This document shows, piece after piece, positions 1 to 5,148 of a stretch of DNA of 17,316 nucleotides; position 1 is the first letter of the stretch, and every line of letters starts with the position of its first letter. The stretch is from positions 1 to 17,316 of the forward strand of contig CALVPW010000013.1 in NCBI GenBank assembly GCA_944354085.1. Reading direction: 5' to 3'. The notes beneath the pieces were generated by a model that saw only the letters and a program-made list of their open reading frames with translations, was not told the origin of the DNA and ran no database searches. The DNA comes from an uncultured Clostridia bacterium (GTDB lineage Bacteria > Bacillota > Clostridia > Christensenellales > Borkfalkiaceae). Made by a program: the position numbers and the translations under genes.

Positions 1-442
1 GGGCCCCGATTTTGCCATTCTCGTGGCTTATAAATGAGGGGTGTTTTCGCATAGCCTCGGTGAAGTGGAAGAAAGAGCATAAAAAACTTATCGCCTGACC
101 GTTGAAAAATGCCCGATGCCGTGGCTATTAAGTGAGGAACCTCTCGTTGGCTTTCATGAAAAATCAATGAAATAACCACAAAGAGATTATATTTTCGCCC
201 GTGTATTTGCCTACCTATTGAGGAGGTGTTGGAGGGTCTTTCGGAGAAAGTTATCGGCACACCGTCAACTTTTACAATTTCGTGTCCTTGGATAAGTGAA
301 GGGCTTTAGAGGAACGGTGCAGCTTCTCTCTTTGGCGTGGGCACAGAAACAATCAAACTTGGAGGAAACTTATGAGCAAGCAAACGATGATAAGGCCGCC
401 GTAAACCGGCAAGCAAACTTTTCAGGGCTCCCGCAAAAGTAT
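1..442. other. Upstream part of mobilisable element, no assignable gene
   Basis: I see no convincing gene here. Several short frames end quickly on the plus strand. A minus-strand frame stays open from about 290 off the left edge, but I do not recognise its product and it has no clear start or ribosome binding site. Three loosely similar segments (21-41, 119-137, 286-303) share a TGG-(CT)TAT-AA-TGA-GG pattern. A ten-codon reading frame, MSKQTMIRPP, begins at ATG 373 behind a GGAGG and stops at once; it may be a leader or a broken remnant. The stretch precedes the putative oriT and relaxase, so it probably belongs to the same mobile element. Confidence 0.4.
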
Positions 443-477
443 AGCCCACTATACTTCGTTCCGAAGTGTAGTGGGCT
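443..477. other. Putative oriT hairpin of a MobV-type element
   Basis: The arms 443-458 and 462-477 form a 16-bp hairpin with one G-T wobble and a 3-nt loop (459-461). The left arm read on the minus strand contains AAGTATAGTG; the right arm on the plus strand reads AAGTGTAGTGGG. The first string matches the core of the pMV158 origin of transfer nicked by MobM, the founding MobV relaxase. It lies about 40 nt upstream of the relaxase, the usual arrangement. There is no T-run after the hairpin, so a terminator is less likely. The nick site cannot be fixed from sequence alone. Confidence 0.6.
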
Positions 478-505
478 CTGCGAGGCTTTTTAACCAAGAA
501 AAACG

Positions 506-511
506 AGGAGG
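506..511 (+). promoter_or_regulatory. Ribosome binding site that decides the relaxase start
   Basis: A full AGGAGG is placed 7 nt before ATA 519. No ATG, GTG or TTG lies in frame at a usable distance, so the site points to a non-canonical ATA start or to a start codon lost by mutation. Confidence 0.65.
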
Positions 512-518
512 AAAATTT

Positions 519-1583
519 ATAAGCTATTTAGTTTGTCACATGGAAAAGTATCACAAGACGGACATTGCGCCCATTGAACAGGAGAACGAGCGGGATGAAA
601 CCTATCGAGCAAGCAATCCGCAGATAGACCCCACGCGCACAGGCGGCAACTACCACATTGTCAAACGGCAGCGCAGCTACACGCAGTTCATCAACGATAA
701 AATCGCAGTTCTTGACCTGCCGACCAAAGTGCGCAAGGATGCCGTGCTGATGTGCTCCTTTGTCGTGGGCTCGGACAGGAAATTCTTTGGCGAGCTATCG
801 CCGAGCGAGCAACAGCAATTCTTTGCCGAGTGCACCCGCTTCTTCGCGGAGCACTACGGCGAGGGCAATATCATTTCTGCCGTCGTCCACATGGACGAAA
901 CCACGCCGCACTTGCACTTGAATTTGATTCCCATTGCGGGCGGCAGGCTGTGCGCGAAGAAGCTGTTTGACAGAAAGGCGCTTACCGCATTGCAGACCGA
1001 CCTCTATCGGGAAGTCGGCGTGAAATGGAATTTGCAGCGCGGCAAAGAAGGAGGTCAGGCAAAGCACCTTGACACGGCGGAGTTCAAGGCGAAAAAGATT
1101 GTCGAACAGGCGCGCGGAGAAGCGGACAGCATCATTGCCGAAGCAGATCACAATGCGGAGCGCAAAGTTAAAATTGCACAAATTCATGCGGACGGCATCG
1201 TTTCGCAGGCGGAACAGACGGCGGAAAAAGCCAAGCAACAAGCGCAGGAGTATCTGGACGGCATCGTACAGAGCATCAAGGCGGAGCGCAGTAAGCCCAC
1301 ACCGAACCGAAAGCGGCAAGCCGAGGAAGAACTATCCGCTCTCCGCACGGAGAACGCCGCTCTGCGGCAATCGAAGGCTATCGCTGACCGCGACCGCAGC
1401 GACCTCTTCGAGCAACTGCAGAAAGCCGAACGGCGCGCCAAAGGCAAAGAGCAGGCATTCGGAATGGTGAGCGATATGCTCGCCGCCTACCCCGACGAGT
1501 TCAACGCTCTCTTAAACAAGTCACGCGCAAAGAGCTCCGCCCCGTCGTTCAAGTCAAACGGCAACGACCGCGGCGGCAAGTAA
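519..1583 (+). CDS. MobV/Pre-family relaxase (plasmid recombination enzyme)
   Basis: This is a mobilisation relaxase expected to nick oriT and pilot single-stranded DNA during conjugative transfer using helper machinery. It begins ISYLVCHMEKYHK, matching the MSYxVxHM start of MobV proteins. The metal-binding triad lies in HMDETTPHLHLNLIP (about 888-932), the HUH motif of the family. Before it come SNPQIDPTRTGGNYH (about 606-657), the usual N-terminal conserved block, and a CSFVVGSDRKFF segment. The C-terminal third (from about 1075) is charged, heptad-like coiled coil. The start is chosen at ATA 519 because AGGAGG (506-511) sits 7 nt upstream and the family alignment begins there. In-frame alternatives are GTG 471 (inside the oriT hairpin, no Shine-Dalgarno) and ATG 540 (28 nt from the Shine-Dalgarno). 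The position where MobM has its nucleophilic His (HNxR) reads QENERD here. Confidence 0.85.
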   Translation: MSYLVCHMEKYHKTDIAPIEQENERDETYRASNPQIDPTRTGGNYHIVKRQRSYTQFINDKIAVLDLPTKVRKDAVLMCSFVVGSDRKFFGELSPSEQQQFFAECTRFFAEHYGEGNIISAVVHMDETTPHLHLNLIPIAGGRLCAKKLFDRKALTALQTDLYREVGVKWNLQRGKEGGQAKHLDTAEFKAKKIVEQARGEADSIIAEADHNAERKVKIAQIHADGIVSQAEQTAEKAKQQAQEYLDGIVQSIKAERSKPTPNRKRQAEEELSALRTENAALRQSKAIADRDRSDLFEQLQKAERRAKGKEQAFGMVSDMLAAYPDEFNALLNKSRAKSSAPSFKSNGNDRGGK

Positions 1584-1641
1584 AACTGAATAAGCGAATA
1601 CAAGGAGAAAAGCTATCGAGCAAATTACATAACAACGGGGA

Positions 1642-1803
1642 ATGGCGAAAAGGAACAAAACGACAGGCACTTCAAGCTGCGAGCTTGACTCGCTCGCGCG
1701 GTTTCTGCTGCCCGCGATCCGCGCCTATATGGCGGACGAGGAAAACCAAAGAGCCTTTGAAAAGTGGCAGGCAGAACGCGCTTTACAATCAAATCGCAAG
1801 TAA
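1642..1803 (+). CDS. Small accessory protein of mobilisable element (53 aa)
   Basis: The frame encodes 53 residues with a hydrophilic start (MAKRNKTTGTSS), an amphipathic central helix (ELDSLARFLLPAIRAYMADE) and a charged end (FEKWQAERALQSNRK). From memory, short proteins with a LARxLLPAIxxY...EFxxW pattern occur next to relaxase genes in clostridial mobile elements. I know no established function. A role in regulation or in accessory DNA processing is inference. ATG 1642 is the only start, because TAA at 1630 is in frame just upstream. A GGGG run touches the start and is a poor Shine-Dalgarno. A better AAGGAG (about 1602-1607) lies too far upstream and precedes a blocked frame that would begin at ATC. 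The gene lies 58 nt after the relaxase and is probably co-transcribed. Confidence 0.6.
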   Translation: MAKRNKTTGTSSCELDSLARFLLPAIRAYMADEENQRAFEKWQAERALQSNRK

Positions 1804-1939
1804 GAATATCCGATTGGGAACATACGGATGACCGTGAAAAAAGTACGGTAAGAGGCCGCCGCTTGAATGCGCTGCGGAATATAAGTCTATTTATCAGATC
1901 ATCAGGTTGCGCCGAAACTTATAAACCTTGATCAACGGT
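1804..1939. other. Intergenic spacer after small accessory gene
   Basis: I see no gene of useful size. The only ATG frame, at about 1828, gives seven codons (MTVKKVR). The stretch ends at the convergent hairpin. Confidence 0.5.
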
Positions 1940-1973
1940 AGCGGCGGGCGCTTACAAAAAAGCACCCGCCGCT
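1940..1973. terminator. Bidirectional hairpin between convergent genes
   Basis: AGCGGCGGGCGCTT (1940-1953) pairs with AAGCACCCGCCGCT (1960-1973), with one G-T wobble and a 6-nt loop ACAAAA. It sits between the plus-strand mobilisation genes and the stop codon of the minus-strand cargo gene. The 3' flank on either side lacks a clean T-run (TAAATTATA to the right), so termination efficiency is uncertain. Confidence 0.6.
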
Positions 1974-1977
1974 TAAA

Positions 1978-2748
1978 TTATATAATACTCTTTATCACCT
2001 GAACTAAACCAACAATCAGTGAAATCGCCGTTCCAAATACACCTACTATACTTATAATTTGTACGATAGGGTGTTCATACAGCTTATTAATTTTGTATCT
2101 CCAAGATCTATTTTTAGTACAAAGTTTATTATCCCTCATTTTATAGAGAACCATATTGTAAAAGTTAACTTTACACATAGTAGATTTTAACATTCTAACA
2201 TAATCGCCAGACTTAAACGCTGTTACTTCCTCATCGCCTGTCAAAAAATCACGGTGTCTGCCACCATTTAACTCCATGAGCCCTAATAATTTAGGATCAT
2301 CTGCAAAATTAGAACCATACTTATGCGCTACCATAGATGATAAATTTAATCTCTTTTTTACATCTATCAGATAAGGCTCATTCTTTGTTAAAAGTCTATA
2401 TCTATGCTCTAAATGCTCAAACCCATAAACTACACTTTTCATATTCCAGTGAATCCAATAAGAATCGCTCGCGGATCTTTCAACGTAGGAATAAAAACGC
2501 GTTAATAATGTAGCTTCAATTATATCAAAGTTTTCTATGATTTTTCCCTTCGCTATACCAAGTTCCTCAGCCACACCATGAGTAGAAAAAGATACGGTTT
2601 GCTTTGTATCTAAATGTTGGATTACAATAGAAGTTACACGCGGAGAGAGCCCCTCATTATTATCATTTAAACTTTGACAAGAGTAATGAATTATGTAATA
2701 ATTTTGTTTATTGCCCATAATTTCGGTGATAAGATTATCTTTTTTCAT
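1978..2748 (-). CDS. AT-rich cargo gene: unknown protein with C-terminal membrane segment
   Basis: The 256-residue product has a soluble domain of about 220 residues and a hydrophobic end (IVQIISIVGVFGTAISLIVG, then LVQVIKSII), enough for one membrane span or a short hairpin. Conserved-looking blocks are YYIIHYSCQS with SPRVTSIVIQHL near the N-terminus, a WIHWNMKSVVYGFEHLEHRY block near residues 97-116, and FLTGDEEVTAF with YVRMLKSTMCKV further on. I recall similar uncharacterised proteins on genomic islands but no established function. The spacing of the blocks loosely recalls a DnaQ/RNase H-type exonuclease layout; this is speculation, since the canonical acidic motifs are not evident. Base composition is much more AT-rich than every neighbour, a sign of recent transfer. 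The start at 2748 has only a distant AGGA; MGNKQNYY, 10 codons later, is an alternative. Confidence 0.7.
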   Translation of the reverse strand: MKKDNLITEIMGNKQNYYIIHYSCQSLNDNNEGLSPRVTSIVIQHLDTKQTVSFSTHGVAEELGIAKGKIIENFDIIEATLLTRFYSYVERSASDSYWIHWNMKSVVYGFEHLEHRYRLLTKNEPYLIDVKKRLNLSSMVAHKYGSNFADDPKLLGLMELNGGRHRDFLTGDEEVTAFKSGDYVRMLKSTMCKVNFYNMVLYKMRDNKLCTKNRSWRYKINKLYEHPIVQIISIVGVFGTAISLIVGLVQVIKSII

Positions 2749-2790
2749 TTTATACTTAAAAGTCCTACAAAAAAATTAAAAATACACCGT

Positions 2791-2830
2791 AAAGGCGAAC
2801 CCGTCTCCTAAAAGAAACGGGTTCGCCTTT
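2791..2830 (-). terminator. Terminator-like hairpin after tRNA-Glu
   Basis: A perfect 14-bp stem, AAAGGCGAACCCGT (2791-2804) with ACGGGTTCGCCTTT (2817-2830), and a 12-nt loop, lies 8 nt past the tRNA 3' end on the minus strand. Read leftward the stem ends in CCTTT, then ACGG, so the U-tract is short. It also shields the downstream cargo gene from tRNA read-through. Confidence 0.7.
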
Positions 2831-2838
2831 AACTTGTT

Positions 2839-2913
2839 TGGTGACCTTGCCGGGAATCGAACCCGGGATTGCGCCGTGAGAGGGCGCCGTCTTAACCGCT
2901 TGACCACAAGGCC
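2839..2913 (-). tRNA. tRNA-Glu (anticodon CTC)
   Basis: On the minus strand the sequence folds as a cloverleaf. The acceptor stem pairs GGCCTTG with CAAGGTC (one G-T pair). The D arm is GTCAAGCGGTTAAGAC. The anticodon stem GCGCC/GGCGC encloses loop CTCTCAC, giving anticodon CTC, which reads GAG (Glu). The T arm is CCGGGTTCGATTCCCGG. CCA is encoded (2839-2841). The 3' end faces the mobile element, making it a plausible integration landmark, although no duplicated attachment site is visible in the window. Confidence 0.95.
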
Positions 2914-2952
2914 TTATAGACTGCACAAAGCGCACGCGCTCAATGCTTTGTG

Positions 2953-2981
2953 ATTATAGCATAGAATGCACGGCTTGGCAA
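2953..2981 (-). promoter_or_regulatory. Promoter of tRNA-Glu
   Basis: On the minus strand, -35 TTGCCA (2976-2981) and -10 TATAAT (2953-2958) are separated by 17 nt. Transcription would start near 2946, leaving a leader of about 33 nt. The leader zone contains the inverted repeat CACAAAGC/GCTTTGTG (2924-2931, 2945-2952). Confidence 0.8.
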
Positions 2982-3102
2982 GGATTTTTGCGTCCAAAAG
3001 GCAAAAAATTTTTACCGAAGGGAAAATTTTTTCAGATGAGATATAAAAAACGTATGCGCTGCGCCGCCGCCGTCGGCAGGGCACCGATCAGGCGTTTTGA
3101 AA

Positions 3103-3285
3103 AAAGAAAGGACATCCGCCTGTGCCGCAACGTAAAGAATGGTGAACCCGCTTCTCGCAGGTGGGTGCGCTGCGGCAGAGCATCAGACTTTCCGTAAAAC
3201 AGACCTTGCCTAGTTCCGCCGACGTACGCTCCCGTAACATCATTGTGGATTCCGCTTAATTTACGTTCCGAACACCGCAGGTGTC
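3103..3285 (-). ncRNA. ssrS: Probable 6S RNA
   Basis: 6S RNA binds sigma-A RNA polymerase as a promoter mimic in stationary phase. The minus strand would give a transcript of about 180 nt, the usual 6S length. Its ends pair as a long interrupted rod: GACA with TGTC at the tips and an 8-bp block AACGTAAA/TTTACGTT inside. The 3' half contains ACCCACCTGC-GAGAA-GCGGGTTCACC, which resembles the conserved CCCACC...GGGTTC hairpin on the 3' side of the 6S central bubble. A good promoter lies at the right distance, and the RNA ends in a T-rich run (CCTTTCTTTTTT). No open frame fits. The identification rests on my reading of structure and a remembered motif; another structured small RNA is the alternative. 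Confidence 0.65.
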
Positions 3286-3291
3286 ACTTAC

Positions 3292-3320
3292 AGTATAGCA
3301 CGAACGAAGCAAAAAAGCAA
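3292..3320 (-). promoter_or_regulatory. Promoter of the putative 6S RNA
   Basis: On the minus strand, -35 TTGCTT (3315-3320) and -10 TATACT (3292-3297) are 17 nt apart, with TGC before the -10. The expected start is near 3285. Confidence 0.75.
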
Positions 3321-3380
3321 CCGTCGGGAAGCGTTCCGCGCGGGTAAATTTTACCGTGTGCGTACGTGGGGCTCCGCAAA

Positions 3381-3407
3381 TCAAAAGGCACCGCGTTTTG
3401 CGGTGCC
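3381..3407 (-). terminator. Terminator of the pyridoxal kinase gene
   Basis: An 8-bp stem GGCACCGC/GCGGTGCC (3387-3394, 3400-3407) with a 5-nt loop is followed on the minus strand by TTTTGATTT. It lies 93 nt past the kinase stop codon. The stretch 3408-3499 shows no other feature. Confidence 0.8.
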
Positions 3408-3499
3408 GATCTTGCGTGCGATCTTAAGAGCGCAGAGGGCGGCTTTGGCGTCTTTCAAAGAAGATGCGTTGGCGCGCCGCGGCGCTGTGTATGACGAGA

Positions 3500-4303
3500 T
3501 CATACGTTGGCTTCGAGTTCCTTCAAAAAGCCGAAGATCTCGCGTTCATAGTTGAGCCCGTAGCGGCGGTCGGGGACTTCCTTTTCGGTGCGCAGGATGG
3601 CGTGGTAGCAGAAATTCGCCGTGACGGAGAGGGCGCGTTCGATGGGCAGCCCGCGCATCAGGCAGCCGCAGAACGCCGAAGCAAACACGTCGCCCGCGCC
3701 GTGGAACGAACCTTCGATGCGGGGGATGGGGATGCGGCGTTCGCCTTCCTCGTCCATGTAGTAGATAAAGTAGCCGTCCTCTGTTTTTGCGCCCGTGATC
3801 ACGGGGTGCGGGCACACTTTTGCGAATGCCGCGAGCGCCTCCGAAAAGTCTTTGGTGCCCGTCAAAAGATAGCTCTCCGTCTCGTTGGGCAAAATATAGT
3901 CCGCCTCTTTGCACAAAGAGAGCATCTCTTTGGCAAACGATTCGTCAAACCCTTTGTAGAAGGTAAAGTTGTCGCCCAGCACGGGATCGACGACGAACAC
4001 GCCGCCCTTTTTCAAAAAACGGCGCTTGATCTCTTTGACAAAGGCGATCTGCGCGCGGCTGCCCAGATAGCCGCTGTAGATCATATCGTATTTGAGCCCC
4101 AGCGTCTCCCAATGGTCGGCGATCTTTTTCATCTCGTCGTCGAGGTTCAAAAAGGTATACCCCGTAAATCCGCCCGTATGGGTGGAGAGCAGCGCCGTGG
4201 GCAAAATGTCGCAGGTGATGCCGCAGGCGGAGATGACGGGGAGCGCCACCGTCAAAGAGCATTTCCCCACGCAGGAGATATCGTTGATGGCAAGAACGCG
4301 CAT
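3500..4303 (-). CDS. pdxK: Pyridoxal/pyridoxamine kinase (PdxK/PdxY family)
   Basis: This cytoplasmic ribokinase-superfamily enzyme phosphorylates pyridoxal, pyridoxamine or pyridoxine with ATP in vitamin B6 salvage. The 267-residue product begins MRVLAINDISCVGKCSL, typical of the family. It contains STHTGGFTGYT (40-50, substrate side), SGYLGS (77-82), DPVLGD (106-111), LPNETE (138-143) and GSFHGAGDVFASAF (198-211), whose GAGD holds the catalytic Asp. Length is normal for the family (about 260-290). The start has GGAGG 8 nt upstream. The gene is monocistronic, with its own promoter and terminator, and is divergent from the HMA operon. The split between PdxK and PdxY naming is not resolvable from sequence; a hydroxymethylpyrimidine kinase is less likely given the STHTGG and DPVLGD forms. 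Confidence 0.9.
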   Translation of the reverse strand: MRVLAINDISCVGKCSLTVALPVISACGITCDILPTALLSTHTGGFTGYTFLNLDDEMKKIADHWETLGLKYDMIYSGYLGSRAQIAFVKEIKRRFLKKGGVFVVDPVLGDNFTFYKGFDESFAKEMLSLCKEADYILPNETESYLLTGTKDFSEALAAFAKVCPHPVITGAKTEDGYFIYYMDEEGERRIPIPRIEGSFHGAGDVFASAFCGCLMRGLPIERALSVTANFCYHAILRTEKEVPDRRYGLNYEREIFGFLKELEANV

Positions 4304-4333
4304 AAATCATGCCTCCGTATCAGTCTGTTTTTT

Positions 4334-4362
4334 ATTATACGCCCGCGCGCGCGATTTGTCAA
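4334..4362 (-). promoter_or_regulatory. Perfect consensus promoter of pdxK
   Basis: On the minus strand, TTGACA (4357-4362) and TATAAT (4334-4339) are separated by exactly 17 nt. The transcript would start near 4327, giving a leader of about 24 nt with a GGAGG. Confidence 0.9.
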
Positions 4363-4364
4363 CG

Positions 4365-4393
4365 AATCGTAACCAAAATGTAACGATTTGGTT
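4365..4393. promoter_or_regulatory. Nested inverted repeats, possible operator
   Basis: AATCGT (4365-4370) pairs with ACGATT (4383-4388), and AACCAAA (4371-4377) pairs with TTTGGTT (4387-4393). They abut the -35 of pdxK and lie in the divergent intergenic region, so a repressor or activator could bind here. No known regulator motif is recognised. Confidence 0.3.
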
Positions 4394-4437
4394 TTCGTGT
4401 AAAAGCGGTGAAAGGCATGCAAATCATCGCGGATGCA

Positions 4438-4466
4438 TTGCATTTTTTTGACAGGCGTGGTATAAT
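4438..4466 (+). promoter_or_regulatory. Promoter of the HMA-dut-trmB-adh operon
   Basis: TATAAT at 4461-4466 with TTGCAT at 4438-4443 and a 17-nt spacer. The predicted start (about 4473) coincides with the ATG of the first gene, suggesting a leaderless mRNA. A TTGACA at 4448-4453 is only 7 nt from the -10 and cannot serve as its -35. Confidence 0.65.
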
Positions 4467-4472
4467 CATGGC

Positions 4473-4697
4473 ATGAAACGTGTCATCGAAGCGGAAGGGA
4501 TGTGCTGCAAGCGCTGCGCCGAACGCGCCGAGCGCAAATTATGCCTTTTGGACGGCGTGACGGATGCGCGCGCCAATTTCAAAAAGGGGCTGATCTTTGT
4601 GGAGACGACGCTGCCCGACGCGGCGCTCGCCGCCTGCGTGGAGGAGGCGGGCTTTACGGTAAAGACCGTCCGCGCCCGCAAAGGCATCTTTTCCTGA
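4473..4697 (+). CDS. Small heavy-metal-associated (HMA) domain protein
   Basis: The 74-residue protein is a single HMA-like domain (ferredoxin-like fold) of the CopZ type, expected to bind a soft metal such as Cu(I) in the cytoplasm. Its motif EAEGMCCKRCAERAE (7-21) fits GMxCxxC, with an extra Cys directly before the usual pair. The later KKGLIFVETTLPDAALAACVEEAGFTV segment matches the family's strand-helix-strand end (EEAGY/F). No metal ATPase or CsoR-type repressor is nearby; instead it opens an operon with dut (15-nt gap) and trmB. There is no Shine-Dalgarno before ATG 4473 and the promoter -10 is only 7 nt upstream, so translation from a leaderless transcript is likely. The metal specificity cannot be read from the sequence. 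Confidence 0.75.
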   Translation: MKRVIEAEGMCCKRCAERAERKLCLLDGVTDARANFKKGLIFVETTLPDAALAACVEEAGFTVKTVRARKGIFS

Positions 4698-4712
4698 ATC
4701 GTAAGGAGCATC

Positions 4713-5144
4713 ATGCAAGTCAACGTAAAAAAACTCAACGAAAACGCAAAACTGCCCGCATACGGCTCGGAATACGCCGCAGGGGCAGATCTGTATGCCG
4801 CAGAGCCCGCCGTGATCGAGGCGGGGAAGACGGCGTTCATCCATACGGGCATCGCCGTCGAGCTCCCTGCGGGGACGGTGGGGCTCGTGTACGCGCGCAG
4901 CGGGCTCGCATGCAAGCAGGATCTCGCGCCCGCCAACAAGGTGGGGGTCGTCGACTGCGATTACCGCGGCGAGGTCATGGTCGCATTGCACAATCACGGC
5001 TGCGAGACGCGGCGCGTCGAGCGGGGAGACCGCATCGCCCAGCTCGTCATCGCGCCCTATTATACGGCGCAGTTCTGCGAGGCGGAAACGCTCTCCGAGA
5101 CGGTGCGCGGCGCGGGCGGATTTGGTTCTACGGGGAACAGGTGA
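4713..5144 (+). CDS. dut: Deoxyuridine 5'-triphosphate nucleotidohydrolase (dUTPase)
   Basis: dUTPase hydrolyses dUTP to dUMP and pyrophosphate, keeping uracil out of DNA and feeding dTMP synthesis. The 143-residue product has all five trimeric-dUTPase motifs: AAGADLYAA (22-30), ARSGLA (61-66), GVVDCDYRGE (78-87, with the catalytic Asp), GDRIAQLVIAP (105-115) and RGAGGFGSTG (132-141). Length is typical. The start has AAGGAG 4 nt upstream. The gene lies 15 nt after the HMA gene and 4 nt before trmB, so it is part of one operon. I see nothing unusual in the catalytic residues. Confidence 0.95.
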   Translation: MQVNVKKLNENAKLPAYGSEYAAGADLYAAEPAVIEAGKTAFIHTGIAVELPAGTVGLVYARSGLACKQDLAPANKVGVVDCDYRGEVMVALHNHGCETRRVERGDRIAQLVIAPYYTAQFCEAETLSETVRGAGGFGSTGNR

Positions 5145-5148
5145 GCAT

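Noticed and set aside
1..290. Minus-strand frame open to the left edge
   Set aside because: About 95 codons without a stop, but no recognised product and no good start signal. It cannot be judged without the sequence to the left.
296..493. 65-codon plus-strand ORF before the relaxase
   Set aside because: It runs through the oriT hairpin, begins with GTG without a Shine-Dalgarno, and its sequence looks random.
2943..3197. 84-codon plus-strand ORF
   Set aside because: It overlaps the tRNA promoter and the 3' part of the putative 6S RNA. Composition is Lys/Arg-rich with no ribosome binding site.
3464..4372. 302-codon plus-strand frame over pdxK
   Set aside because: Antisense to a complete kinase gene with its own promoter, ribosome binding site and terminator.
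4448..4466. TTGACA next to TATAAT before the HMA gene
   Set aside because: The spacing is 7 nt, too short for sigma-A. TTGCAT at 4438 gives the correct 17 nt.
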